From NCBI GenBank assembly GCA_015345905.1, contig JADDTR010000019.1, forward strand, positions 62,001 to 126,000: a stretch of 64,000 bases of DNA. Direction: 5' to 3'. The notes under the pieces were generated by a model. The model made no database searches, had not been told where the DNA came from, and saw only the letters and a list, made by a program, of their open reading frames with translations. Position 1 is the stretch's first letter. Every line of letters starts with the position of its first letter. The position numbers were made by a program, and so were the translations under genes. This stretch comes from Aotearoamyces nothofagi. Lineage: Eukaryota > Ascomycota > Leotiomycetes > Leotiales > Tympanidaceae. Shown here one piece after another: positions 45,458 to 58,311 of this stretch.

Positions 45458-45945
45458 TGTAATCACTCTTTAAGCCCTTGGTTCTGTCCCTTCGACCTGT
45501 CTCCCGATGATTCGGGCGCAGAGCCCACCAAAAGAGCTACCTATCTGGTATCCATGCAATATTAGATCGTCCAGATCTACCAACTCCACTGTTGCACAAG
45601 CTTGTCGTTATTTTGTTGATGCGTGGATTTGAGGTGTCTGGAGATGAATATGGAGACGACATCATGTTGGGGACATTTTGAAGCTCCCTCGCGTAATTCC
45701 AGATCACGTGTACGACGCGCTATATTATCGCTATGGCATTCATTTTCCGACTTCATATCAGCAATCACCAACCAACTTAGTTTATCAACGTCAATCGCAT
45801 TAATAAGGCTCCTTCTAGGGGTAATTACGATTTCTGATTGAAGAGCACTGGACTATGTACATCCGGTGAAACTCACTTCGCGCTCCCTGCGCAAAATAGT
45901 CTAGACCTGCCTTCGAATCCTCGAAAGGCTTCGTACCACGCAAAC
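45458..45945. promoter_or_regulatory. Divergent promoter region between TAF4 and YSH1
   Basis: 488 bases between two divergent start codons, both of general mRNA-synthesis genes (initiation and 3' cleavage). No specific element recognised beyond moderately A/T-rich sequence at 45590-45840. Confidence 0.5.
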
Positions 45946-48942
45946 ATGGCGTCGAAGCGCAAAGCAGCTGCGATGGCGCCGGCCGTCGAGGAACCGGTAG
46001 ATCCTAGTGATGAGCTTATGTTCTTATGTTTGGGTGGGGGTAATGAGGTTGGCAGATCGTGTCACATTTTGCAATATAAGGGAAAGACCGTCATGGTGAG
46101 ATAGACTCCAGTACACCTATATATGAACTTGGCTGACATATGATCCTCAGCTTGACGCAGGCATGCATCCCGCATACGATGGTCTCGCTGGTTTGCCGTT
46201 CTACGATGACTTTGATCTCAGTACAGTCGATGTGCTCCTAATTAGCCAGTAAGCGCCCATTTCATACCGTTACGCAAGACTGGAGCTTGAACACATGCAC
46301 ACATTATCCGCGATTTCTTTTGGGTGTTTGCGAGCAATTGGCTCCAGTGGAGGAACCCCATTGGTCCCCTTGGTTCTTTGATCCCTTATTTTCTGCAGAT
46401 TATCATGTATACCAGAGATCAATACAATACATTATCCAGCCCAGATGCATGTTTTGATCCCGCGAAGGTGACTCTGTACAAGCCCAGAGTAGCCATGCCA
46501 TGTATATAGAGAACCCACACACCATATCTGCTTACAATATATCTACCAACACTAACATATAATCAGTTTCCACGTCGATCATGCCGCATCCTTACCTTAT
46601 GTCCTAGCGAAGACGAACTTCAAAGGCCGGGTATTCATGACCCATCCTACAAAAGCCATTTACAAATGGCTCATCCAAGATTCCGTCCGCGTATCATCTA
46701 ATTCTAGCAACAGCTCTTCTGAAAGCTCTACACCGTATACCGAGGCAGATCATCTGAGCACATTTCCTATGATCGAAGCGATCGATTACCATACTACCCA
46801 CACTATATCCTCTATCCGGATCACACCATTACCTGCAGGCCATGTCCTTGGTGCGGCTATGTTCCTTATATCCATCTCCGGTCTCACAATTCTCTTCACG
46901 GGAGACTACAGTTTAGAACCTGACCGACATCTGATCTCTGCATCAGTACCGACCGGCGTCAAGGTTGATGTTCTGATAACAGAGAGCACATATGGTGTAG
47001 CATCGCATATTCCAAGACTCGAGCGTGAGCAGGCCCTTATGAAGTCCATCACTGGTATTTTAAACCGGGGAGGCCGAGTACTGATGCCTGTTTTTGCGCT
47101 GGGACGAGCTCAGGAGTTACTTTTAATTCTCGAGGAATACTGGTCGCGGCATAAAGAACTACAAGGAATTCCAATCTATTACGCCGCGAATCTTGCGCGG
47201 AAGTGTATGTTGGTATACCAAACATACGTCGGAGCTATGAACGATAATATCAAACGCTTATTTAGAGAACGGATGGCCGAGTCCGAAGCTGGTGGCAGCG
47301 GCGGTGGGCCCTGGGACTTCAAGCATATTCGAAGTCTTAAGAGTTTAGAAAGATTCGACGATGTCGGAAGCTGCGTCATGCTTGCTAGTCCCGGTATGAT
47401 GCAGAACGGCGTCAGTAGAGAGTTGCTCGAGCGATGGGCGCCAAGTGACAAGAATGGCGTGATCATTACAGGTTACAGTGTTGAGGGCACAATGGCCAAG
47501 TCGATTATGCAAGAACCAGACCAGATCCAGGCAATCATGGCCAGGAATACAGGTGGTGCTAGCAGAAGAGCTGGCAAGAACGGAGAAGATGGAGAGAAGG
47601 TTATGGTTCCTCGACGGTGTAGCGTACAAGAGTTTAGTTTCGCAGCACATGTTGATGGAGTAGAGAACAGGGAGTTCATTGAACAGGTCGCCGCACCGGT
47701 GGTGGTAAGTCTGCTTCTTTGCTAGTCTCTGGCAATAGCACCAGCTAACGGTCATAGATCCTGGTTCATGGCGAACAACACAACATGATGCGCCTCAAAT
47801 CCAAGCTTCTCTCCCTCAATGCTGGGCTTTCAGCTGAGTCTAAAGTTAAAGTATTCTCGCCACGCAACTGTGAAGAGCTCCGGATCCCGTTCAAAACCGA
47901 TAAGATTGCTAAAGTCGTTGGCAAGTTGGCTAATTTACCACCTCCATCTATATCCAATATTCCTGGTGGTGAAGGCGAATTTGATGATGGCGGAAAGATT
48001 ATTACTGGAGTCCTCGTAGAGAACGATTTTAAACTATCTCTCATGGCACCAGAAGACTTACGAGAATACGCTGGTCTAACAACTACTGTCGTAATGTGCA
48101 AACAACGCCTTCATCTGAGCGCAGCTGGAATCGACCTTATACGCTGGGCATTAGAAGGGACATTTGGTTCAATCGAAGAGATTTCGCCTTCAACACCTGC
48201 ACCCAAAGAGAACGGAAACGGCGACGTCCACATGAACGGCAACGGTTCCTCCTTAGACGCCGATGAAGAAATCACGCGCTCAACCGAGACAACTTACCTA
48301 GTTATGGGCTGCGTCACCATTCGCTATCGGAGCAATGGCGAAGTAGACCTCGAATGGGAAGGCAATATGCTTAACGACGGTATTGCCGATGCCGTAATGG
48401 CCGTTCTCTTCTCCGTCGAAACTAGCCCTGCAGCCGTCAAGCAATCCTCAAGCAAGCACTCCCACGGCCACGGCCACGAGGATAGCGACGATGCCGACGC
48501 TCTTGTACTCCCGTCTCGGAATCCCCACGCAAACCTCACACCCCCGGAGCGTCTGGAGCGACTGTTCATGTTCCTAGAAGCACAGTTTGGCACCCACGCG
48601 CTTCAGCCTATTGAAGTTCCCAAAACACTGTCGACTCTCCCCCTCCCCACCAACAAGAAATCAATCAAAACTGCACCGGAATCCCCTGCGGCGGCATCTG
48701 ACGAATCTTCTGAGACGGAAGCCGATGACGAGGAAGAGGCGAGAGAGACCGTGAAGGCGGAGCTGGAACGCCTGCACAAGCTGGGAATCCCGGTACCGGG
48801 CGTCGAAGTTAGAGTCGACAAAATGGTCGCCAAGGTGTGGCTGGAGGATCTGGAGGTCGAGTGTGCGAACCGTGTGTTTGGAGACCGCGTGAGGGCAGTG
48901 GTGGAGAGAGCTGTAGAGGTCGTGGCACCCTTGTGGGGATAG
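45946..48942 (+). CDS. YSH1: mRNA 3'-end endonuclease Ysh1 (CPSF73)
   Basis: Metallo-beta-lactamase/beta-CASP endonuclease that cuts pre-mRNA before polyadenylation, catalytic subunit of CPF. Exons 45946-46095, 46151-46248, 46567-47704 and 47758-48942 give 856 residues. N-terminal MBL domain: [40 protein letters not shown], then the zinc-binding [19 protein letters not shown] spanning the second intron (His83-Phe-His-Val-Asp-His). Further metal ligands are seen in [13 protein letters not shown] and [12 protein letters not shown]. The beta-CASP part includes [57 protein letters not shown] and [17 protein letters not shown]. The C-terminal region has a disordered acidic loop ([15 protein letters not shown]) before a conserved end. 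Intron 2 is long (318 nt). All key residues visible. Confidence 0.95.
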
Positions 48943-51360
48943 CGGAACGAAGGGGTGGGCTCACTTGGTGTGGACACGGAAAGTATCTTGAAGCATTCAT
49001 GGAAGGTACCAAAAATCGGGAAGGCTTATTGCAATATTATAAAGATGCAGATGCGGGCGTTAGAACTTGGCCGGCACTCCCTTTTGCGAACAAACTTTGT
49101 ACTTCTAGTGAGAGATAGCTGGCAGGAAGCCAATGGGAAGCCAATGGATAGTAATTGAATAAACAATGCAGTCTGGTGTAATATATTGAGGTACTTTGGC
49201 TCCGATTTTCGCATAGTTATGTTTAGTATGATGTCAGACTGGATTTAGTTCGTGATATTACTATATAATGTTGTTATACTGAATAAATGATTAGTATAGT
49301 GAAATATTCCAATTTCTTGTTAGTTTAAAGTTATCCGTAGACCGAGAGACTCTAGAGGTTTGTATCCGATTAAAGTTCTTACCCTACGAGTATCCCTCCA
49401 CTTTTGTCAACCCCACTGTACATAAACTTATTTATTCAACTCGAGTCAATCCATGAGCTGGTTGATATGAGTTGAGCTGAGCAAACTTTGCAAAACGTCA
49501 ACACGATTGTCACTCGACTGTGCGCACAATGGCGTCTGTTCCTGGGCGAGTAGCGGTAGCGGTAGCAGTAGCACACCGAGTGTAGATAGGACACTCAATC
49601 CTGGATACTTCAAGAGGTAGACGAGCCTGGATAACGGCGTTTGACATGCCATTTGGTGCTAGACTGTAGGAAATATATAGTAGGTATAGTCGGCACAGGA
49701 GGTACTGTTGGGACTGTAGGTGCTGTTAGTGAACAGCGGATCTTTCGATCACCTGAATATTAACTTAAGCACTTTGGCTAGTGGTATTGGCCCAGCCGTA
49801 AACTCTCTAGCGACCTGCATTCGGTATACGAGCCTAACGCCCCCAAACGTTAAAATCTGACACAAACCGGAAGCCAAGCCTTCACGGTAAGAAAACAAGA
49901 CGAAAAGCCGACAGCGAACAGCAAAGCTTGTCATGAGATTTCTTGAAGCGTTGGATCATGTATCTCTCTGTGTACAATGTATGTCCAGGACAAGTAGCCG
50001 AGCCCTTGTGTCTATAGAACTGAGATACGAGGCACGGGCTGGACGAGGATTCCCTCCAGTCGGGCTCCTGTTGTGTCGAAGTACTGGTACATACGCAGAT
50101 GCCGTTTCAGGTGTGTGACCACCCAGCGAACCAGCGTAAGAGCTCCTGCTCAAAGTGTAACTTGATGCACGCAGGGCGAGAATGGCCGGATGCACTGCGC
50201 TGTACTGTACCTCGACAGTAGAGAGGCCGTTCTGTGCAGCCTACTCTGTTGCCGACCGGTGAATATGTCGGTGCGATACGGGAAAAAGATAAAAAGAGCC
50301 CAGTACGAGCCCAGGACGATACGAGAATCATGGCATAGCAGGCGGGGCGGAGAGAGGGCTGGGGATAGTTGGTGCAGCTAACCCAACCACATGTGCGGTG
50401 CCAGTGCGTATCAGTGGCATAACCGCACTTCTATCACGACCTTTCGATGTCCGGCCATAGGCCGAGCCGGACAAGGGTAGGCACAGTCCTGTAGTTGACC
50501 ACCGTCGGAGCCAGAACCACAGGGAAAGGTGGTCTGGCGTCTGGCTACCTTCAAGACGAACTCACGCCCTGCATTGCGATACGTACAGTACAGTAGAGTG
50601 CAGTGCTCTGTAGAAGAGCTCCCAGCCGAAGGCCCGTTGTCTCTTGCTTTCGTGGATGCGCAATTAATTATATGTGGCTGTGTGCACCGTTCTTGATCTG
50701 GTAAATGCGCATGGGATGGATGGAGAACTTCACACCTGAGTGGCCGGGATGGATGAGCACAATTCGATCCCACACGCTGTTCTCCACCCCGGCGGCTCCC
50801 ATCAGAGTCGTCAACAGGCTGGAGACTGGAAATCAGACTCTCCTACGGACAAGCACCGTAGCGTTCCTCGGGACATCTCGTGCAATGCAGCTGTTGAGTC
50901 TGATAGTGCTGTCTCCGTCCTGTAATGCAATGAATGTCAGCTTTGCTCCATTTCAAGACGGGGAGGGTGCGAGCAAGGCTCCTCGATGCATTCTGCAACG
51001 GCGGCGCGAGCGCTGCTTGGTGTGCACTGAATTGCTTACTGGGTTGTTGTAGCGGACTGCGCACTTTTCCTGCTTCCCGCAGCTGCTAAGGTGCTTAACA
51101 CAAACCAATAGTGGCCATTTTGAGACAGCCAAGCCTCTAAACGTACCCTGTCAGACTCCTCCCTCTATTCAGCTCTCTATTCTCACGACAACACCGCCTT
51201 CAATTCCCATATCCACCACCAAGTCACGATAGTCGACTCACGACGTGTTCGTTATCGCCTATGAACCTGTAATTGTCGACAATTACACCACCTCGCGGAC
51301 GATAATTATAGACCTCGAGGGCTAGGCGGAGGCTCGCTCGCACCTGCTCTTGCCGAAACA
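48943..51360. other. 2.4 kb gene-free region
   Basis: YSH1 terminator on the left and the leader/promoter of the membrane-protein gene on the right. A/T-rich near 49140-49450, more mixed from 49900. Contains a short gtacagta-type repeat at 50583-50604. No frame shows a protein family; no RNA gene recognised. Confidence 0.55.
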
Positions 51361-53581
51361 ATGGCTACTCCTGATGGCGGCTCGTCGGGCATAGACAGAA
51401 GAGCCTCGATGAGAACCTCAATGCGATTATCAACACACGAAGACGCCGACGAAGGCGATTATGACTTGGAGGCCATGGGAATCTCCGATGGATTCCGACC
51501 GAGCAACGGCCCAGGCGGCCACAGTCGAATGACTTCTCGAGCATCACAGCACACACAACGACGATCAACACCACCCCCTCGACCTTCAAGCTCGACAAAG
51601 CCAGGAGCAATTGATAGTTTTGCATTAAGACACGATGGCGCGTTGTACACACCCCCAACCGTGCCAGCCGCAAGTATGGTGGCAGCGTCGACTTCAAGCG
51701 CCATCACCCGCTCTTCAAGCATATCTACAGAAGAGCCGGCATTAAGGTCGGAGAGCCCGTACGAAGGGCCAGTAGGGCCTTCTCACCCATACCAGATGTA
51801 TCCCCAGAATACTCGTCTCGCGAGGACAGTAAGCGTCGCGACCACGTCTACTTTTCCTGCTCCCGCCGAAAGGCAATATTCCGGACCATCAGGACCAACA
51901 CATCCCTACGGCATGTATCCTCAAAATATAGTAGCAGAACCTGAGGCTTCTCATAGTGGACTTCCTGTTGCGGCTATTCCCGTAGGCTTTCCTGGTCTCT
52001 CCGGAGCGGATTATCAGAGGCGGTTGGGTCCGGATGGAGAGGAAGCTGCAGATATCATAGGACCTGATGGGCATACTGAACAACTGCCACCATACACTCA
52101 GTATCCGGATGAAGCATTTGCAAGGAAGATTGGAACGGTACTTCCAATACCTGCTGGCGCAGGAGGTATTGGGCTTGCAACCCGTGATCCAGAATTCGCA
52201 TCAAGCGATGAACTAAGGGCATCACAGTCACGGCAATCTACTGGTAGTGCCGTATCTGACGCAAGTAGCCATCAAATTAATAATGCTGCTCTGGCGGTTT
52301 CGGAAAAGCCAGCGGAGAAAAAGTGGAAAACAATTGCTAAAAGGAAGGCATGCGGGATTGTCCCGATCTGGGCACTTGTTTTGGTAGGGGGTGTCATACT
52401 CCTTTTTGCAATCGTTCTTGGATCAATCTTTGGCTATTTTGCATCGAAGCATAGTAAAGAACAGAAAGGCAAGGAGTACCATTCTTCTTCTGAACAGTAA
52501 GTTGTTTCCCAATCCCAAATTATATATCGCTAACTTGAGTAGGGGATCTGATTACGTGACTGTTACAACTACTTTTGATGCGACACCAGTAACATCAACT
52601 CCAACAAGTTTTCCTACAGTGCCAGCCGGAACTTTTGAGTTACCAGTCGTATCACCGGAAACATCTCTAGCGACCTGCGTCGACACGGCCGTGGCCTCAT
52701 CTTGGTCTTGTAACCTAGCTCCGGGGAATCTTGTGTTGACCATAGATTCATCATCTGGTCTTAACAGTAACAGCAGCGACACAATGACTCTTACAGTGCC
52801 AGCCGACGAGACGGGTTCATATACCTATGGCACTCAGCCTCCGTTCATCAACAGCGTACAAACACTAAGCCTCGTTGAAGATAGCGAGGTCGATCGTTAT
52901 GGGCTAGCCTGGTTTGCACAAATTCCCTATGATAAACTGGTCATAGTTCCGGAGGCATCGCTTTCGCTTTCAGCTGCGACTAAGTCAAAGCGCAGTCCTA
53001 GCCATATTTTTAATACTGGCTTCTTGCGTCGGGGGGTTGCACAACCTGGAGAAAAGCCATGGTTTTGCTACTGGAACGCCACCTTGCTCGAGACTTTCAT
53101 ATATCCCAATGCCACTAGTAATGCAGGCATTCAACAAGCGTCAGCTTCAGCCGCTTCAGCGGCTACAGCAACAACGACATCGGCTTCATCTTCTTCTGGG
53201 GCTCCATATGCTGCTCGTAGTACGTGGACAACAGCCGAAGTTGCATCAACAACTGCAGCTGGTTCTGCAGCATCCAGCACTTCGGACGCCATGTTAGACT
53301 ATTCTAGCCTTTTTCCAAAGATCGTAAAATTGGAAGAACGCCGCATGATCTATCCTGGCTACATTGAGCCATATTGTGTCCAGATGGAGATTGGGACCGA
53401 TGGCTCAAGTGCTACTACAATCCTCAACTCGACCGGACTGCCTACCACGATCCAGCTTACTGAAACCGAAGTTGACACAATCTCTAGACGTCAGCCGTCT
53501 AGGTTACGCCCGTCTGAACACGATATTGTAGAGCGGCAGTCTTCATCTGATAGTTGTAACTGTGTTTGGCGAATCACATAA
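51361..53581 (+). CDS. Type II (signal-anchor) membrane protein with Ser/Thr-rich ectodomain
   Basis: Two exons, 51361-52496 and 52543-53581 (phase 2), give 724 residues. Layout: a hydrophilic N-terminal half of about 330 residues, Ser/Pro/Thr-rich, with two near-identical motifs GPVGPSHPYQMYPQN and GPSGPTHPYGMYPQN; one membrane segment at about 334-360 (IWALVLVGGVILLFAIVLG); then a C-terminal half of about 360 residues with several cysteines (CVDTAVASSWSC, GEKPWFCYWNATLLETF, EPYCVQMEIG), a Ser/Ala/Thr-rich stretch (STTAAGSAASSTSDA) and a Cys-containing tail SSSDSCNCVWRIT. With no cleavable signal and basic residues before the membrane segment, the N-terminus is probably cytosolic and the Cys-rich half outside. 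It seems to belong to a fungal-only family (I recall a DUF7820-type domain, not certain). Function unknown; a cell-wall or surface sensing role is a guess. Confidence 0.8.
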
Positions 53582-54031
53582 GTCGTTTGTTCATGGGCGA
53601 GGCATCGGAGTCTGGATTTATGGGTCATGGCATGTCACAAAGGACTTGCTGGCGGCGTTTTATATTGCATGCGTATATCAATATGTTGGAAACAGCGGGC
53701 GTAATATTGGATCTTAACACTGCACAAAGATTTGATGGGTTATATCGTATGGAATATTGTGAAACAAGAAATAGGATAGGCCTATGTTGGGATGGAATCA
53801 AGGGGCAAGCAATGTGCATTTATCTGCTGCTTGTGGGAACCTATAACTGTTGGTTGATGCTAATGAAATCTTATACATTCTATCACCTGAGCCTGTTCAC
53901 TTGGTGAATACTGATTTAACATGCCCACCTTGAAGACTAGTGGAGCCTTTGAATTACGAAATTGGAGATTTGATTAACGCTGAAGCAAAATGACTGTACA
54001 GTAGTCGAGGGTATCAGGTTTTACTAATTCA
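53582..54031. other. Convergent intergenic region
   Basis: 3' regions of the membrane-protein gene and the CCDC174-like gene. Nothing else seen; an open frame of 113 codons here is out of any family. Confidence 0.6.
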
Positions 54032-55072
54032 TTATGCATCATCACTCTCACGTGCTCCTAGATCTGCCTCCAGCCCGTCCAAGAAGCTGTCGGCCAGCTT
54101 CTTGGCCTTCTTCTCGGCAAGCTGCCTCCTCCTCTCCTCGATCTCCCTCTTCCTCTTGTCCTTCCTCTCCTCCTTCTCCCTCCGCACGCGCTCTGTCTCC
54201 GTCCTCTCGCTCTCCAGATTCTCCATCTCCTGCTTCCGGAGCGCCTCGTCCTTGCTGAAGCTATAGAAGCCGGTGCCCTTGTTCCGGATCTCCTTGTCGG
54301 CCTCGTAGTGCTTCATCTCCGGGGGCGTGGCGCTGCGATCGCGGCGCGCGGCCATGGCCTCCATCTGCTGCGTGGTCTGCTCGTCGGGATTGAACGCTGC
54401 GACTTGGACTGTGTCGCCGTAGATCAGCTGTGAGGGCTGCGCGGGGCGAGCAGATATTCTATCCAGCTCTTCGGCGCCGAGGATACGGTTGAGTTTCCTG
54501 CGCTCCATGCGCTCCTTCTCGGCCCTTGTGCCCCGTCGTAGTCTTCCGTATTCGTCTTCATACTCGACTTCTTCTTGCTCGCCGTCGTCGGACCCGTTGT
54601 CTGAGTCGGACGACGTTTCGAGCTCGTTCCCGACTCCCAGCGCTTCGTTCTCGGCCCACTTTCGATCGAAATCAATCAGTGCTTCTGGCTCACCCTCGGT
54701 GGCGACAAAGTCGCCCCGCTTCATGGCGGCATATAGCCGTGCTTTCTCTTCCATTTTCCGTTTGGAACGGTGCAGTACGTTGGTGTCGACAGCGCCGATG
54801 TCTTGCCGTTCTCGGTTTGAGCCTGAATTGTTGTCATATTCGAGGTCTTTTAGGGCGCGTTTCTTGCTGTTTCTATTATGTGCGGTGAAGAGGTCTGGTT
54901 TTGAGGAGGAGGGCCGTGAACGCCCACGTGTGGTGCTGGATGTGCTTGCTGAGCTGGAAAGAAGAGATGAGAGCTGGGAAGTAAAGGCGAGAGTAGTGGA
55001 TGAAGATATCTCTTTATTTGATGCCTTTTTGGGCTTGCGGATCCCGTATAGGTGGGCGTCTTTGGTCGTCAT
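54032..55072 (-). CDS. CCDC174-like coiled-coil nuclear protein
   Basis: Single-exon gene of 346 residues resembling the CCDC174 family, nuclear coiled-coil proteins linked to the spliceosome and exon-junction complex in animals. Features in order: basic start MTTKDAHLYGIRKPKKA, a Ser/Thr-rich stretch, RSKRKMEEKARLYAAMKRGD and FDRKWAENEALG, an acidic patch (SDSDNGSDDGEQEEVEYEDE) followed by YGRLRRGTRAEKERMERRKL, and the pattern GTGFYSFSKDEALRKQEMEN, a hallmark of the family. The last 90 residues are a highly charged KR/E-rich helix (KEERKDKRKREIEERRRQLA) and DGLEADLGARESDDA. Nuclear localisation is inferred from the lysine/arginine clusters. No intron, in contrast to its neighbours. Confidence 0.8.
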   Translation of the reverse strand: MTTKDAHLYGIRKPKKASNKEISSSTTLAFTSQLSSLLSSSASTSSTTRGRSRPSSSKPDLFTAHNRNSKKRALKDLEYDNNSGSNRERQDIGAVDTNVLHRSKRKMEEKARLYAAMKRGDFVATEGEPEALIDFDRKWAENEALGVGNELETSSDSDNGSDDGEQEEVEYEDEYGRLRRGTRAEKERMERRKLNRILGAEELDRISARPAQPSQLIYGDTVQVAAFNPDEQTTQQMEAMAARRDRSATPPEMKHYEADKEIRNKGTGFYSFSKDEALRKQEMENLESERTETERVRREKEERKDKRKREIEERRRQLAEKKAKKLADSFLDGLEADLGARESDDA

Positions 55073-55257
55073 GGTGCTTGGAATTTACGCCTGGGTTTAA
55101 GAGGAAGAGTTGGTAGTCGTGGATAGCTTATCGAAAATCGATGCGTACTGATTGCTGAAGGCGGTGGCAGAATGGAGTACCGATTTTAGTGTCGTAAAAT
55201 CACCCCCACCATTGCGTGTTCGGCGCTGGGCAACCCTTCATTCAATATCTGACAATT

Positions 55258-55264
55258 TGACTCA
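55258..55264. promoter_or_regulatory. Cross-pathway control (Gcn4/CPC1) site TGACTCA upstream of HOM6
   Basis: A perfect TGACTCA, the Gcn4/Cpc1 recognition sequence, starts 54 bases before the HOM6 start codon. It lies in the 239-base promoter shared with the CCDC174-like gene. Amino-acid-synthesis genes of ascomycetes are classic targets of this bZIP factor, so starvation control of HOM6 is likely. Confidence 0.65.
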
Positions 55265-55311
55265 TTTCTTCTAGATTTTTTTTTCAAATCGTAACAAAAG
55301 GCCTATAAATC

Positions 55312-56462
55312 ATGGCTCAAAAGCAAGTATTCATTGCCGTCATTGGTATGGTACTCCTCCCTTTCACCGCCCAGGCATTTATTAACAACATACAGGCGTC
55401 GGCGGTGTGGGAAAAGTCTTTCTTTCTCAATTGGAGTTCATTGCCAAACGTCTATCGGCTACTGGCTTACAACTGTCCCTGGTCCTCGCCTCAAGATACA
55501 TGGAGATCCTCTACACTCAAGACTACAGCCCGCTTTCGATGAGCAGTGTCGAGGAAGATATTTCAGCCTCAACTCAGACCGTGCCCTCTCTCACGCAGAT
55601 CATTGCATATCTAGCAGCAGCTCCCGGCAAGGCTATCGTCGTCGATACCACAAGCTCTCAGGATGTTGCAGACCAATACCCAAACTTCCTCTCTAACGGC
55701 ATCAGTATTGTGACGCCTAACAAGAAGGCATTCTCGGGGTCTTTTGATTTATGGCAGAGGATCTTCTCGGCTGCGAAATCCTCAGGAGCATACGTATACC
55801 ATGAAAGTTCTGTTGGCGCAGGGCTTCCTGTGATTTCAACTCTGAAGGAGTTGGTTGATACGGGAGATACCGTTGTGAAGATCGAAGGCGTGTTCAGCGG
55901 CACAATGTCATTCCTGTTCAATTCCTTTGCACCGACTGAAGGAAAGGGCGGCAAGTGGTCCGAGGAGGTTAAGAAGGCAAAGGCCCTTGGATATACAGAG
56001 CCTGATCCGAGAGATGATTTGAACGGATTAGACGTTGCGAGAAAATTGACGATCTTAGCTCGATTGGTAGGCCTTCCAATCGAATCACCAACATCTTTCG
56101 CTGTCCAAAGCTTAATCCCAAAGGAGCTTGAGAGTGTTGCGAGTGGTGATGAATTTCTGCAAAAGCTGCCAGAATATGATGGACAGATGGAGGAAGTGAA
56201 GGTCAATGCAGAGAAGGAAGGCAAAGTTATAAGATTCGTTGGAAGCATCGATGTAGCAACTAAAGTGGCTAAGGTCGGGCTGGAAAAGTTTGACAAGTCG
56301 CACCCCATTGCTACCCTGAAGGGAAGCGACAATATCATTAGCTTCTATACGAAGCGTTACGGACCTAACCCTCTAATCATCCAAGGAGCTGGAGCTGGAG
56401 GGGAGGTCACCGCAATGGGCGTCACAGGAGACTTGCTTAAGGTTCTTGACCGATTATCATAA
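55312..56462 (+). CDS. HOM6: Homoserine dehydrogenase
   Basis: Converts aspartate semialdehyde to homoserine with NAD(P)H, the branch to threonine and methionine. Exons 55312-55345 and 55396-56462 (phase 1) give 366 residues. The first exon is 34 nt and is spliced inside the Rossmann glycine motif: FIAVIGVGGVGK. Clear family text follows: VVDTTSSQDVADQYPNFLS, IVTPNKKAFSGSFDLW, YHESSVGAGLPVISTLKEL, IEGVFSGTMSFLFNSFA, GYTEPDPRDDLNGLDVARK (holding the catalytic acid and lysine equivalent to yeast Asp219 and Lys223), and QGAGAGGEVTAMGVTGDLL near the end. No regulatory ACT or aspartokinase domain, as usual for fungal monofunctional enzymes. It converges with the small membrane gene, with only 18 bases between the stops. 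Confidence 0.96.
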
Positions 56463-56480
56463 TTCGTAAATAAATGCTGT

Positions 56481-56924
56481 TCACCCCTCTGACTGCTCTC
56501 CCCCCGTGCTTAACGTATGACCTGCTTTGTCCAATCTTCTTTTCAACCCCTCCATTGCATCTGCAGGCACTATCTCTGGCGTCGAGGGAAGCCCTGGTAA
56601 AGATACATTGAAATTCCTAGGCTGTCCACTGGGTCTTGCACTCAAGCTTGGTGCTCTAGGCCGTGGTCGATCTCTGGTTCGTCCACCAACTATGGGTAAC
56701 TCATATGCTATGATTCGAATAAGGAAGAGGAAGGCATCGTATACTATGAGTAGCAGCCATGGCCCGAGGGTGAGGGCACCGAGAATAAGCTATTATACCA
56801 TATCAGACAAGACAATCTAATTGGCATGATGTTATGAGAACTATAATAAATTACTTACAAATAGGCGTATAGCCCAGGTCTCTACGAAAGAGATACTTGC
56901 AGGGAGAATCGAGAACCAGGACAT
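56481..56924 (-). CDS. Small single- or double-pass membrane protein, 124 residues
   Basis: Two exons read on the minus strand, 56924-56859 and 56789-56481, joined by a 69-nt intron with donor GTAAGT and acceptor TAG, phase 0. The protein begins MSWFSILPASISFVETWAIR, then a long hydrophobic stretch across the splice (LILGALTLGPWLLLIVYDAF and LFLIRIIAYELP), and ends in a hydrophilic tail rich in Arg/Pro/Ser with AMEGLKRRLDKAGHTLSTGG and EQSEG. I recall similar small proteins in Leotiomycete genomes, with the same start and a PIVGGR motif after the membrane part, but no named family. Function unknown; the pattern fits a small organelle-membrane protein. It lies outside all simple ORFs above 60 codons because its coding parts are split. 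Confidence 0.72.
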
Positions 56925-57322
56925 GACGCTTTTAGGAATAGTGATCCGGCCGTACCGAAAATCTGCCAATGGTGACCCGTATTCTTAGGTTTCGAAATGC
57001 AAAACGAGCACCATGAATAGAGGATCACAGGACGATCAAAATGGACAGGAGCTAAAGTACACCTTTAGAAGTCGCAGAGCCAGTATTTCTCTTCATTATT
57101 GTTGAGGAGATGAGGCCATCTCCTCGCAGTTGAACGGGAAGGATATGTATGACAAGGATTGTGACGCGACCAAGCTAAGATAGGACGATAAAGGCAAAAT
57201 TAATTGAATTGCACCAGCTTTGCATGTGAATACCTCCGAACGACTTCAACTTCAGGACCTACCTTATTCAGCCAAGTAAGCTCCTTGAGAAGTTGTTTAG
57301 GCTGTGATAGCTTCTCAATATT
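56925..57322. promoter_or_regulatory. Divergent promoter region between the small membrane gene and TRM8
   Basis: 398 bases between the two starts; no known element recognised. Confidence 0.5.

Positions 57323-58311
<989 letters not shown>

Noticed and set aside
45895-45945. tRNA-like ttcgaatcc string near 45913
   Set aside because: No cloverleaf can be drawn around it; it lies in the YSH1 leader.
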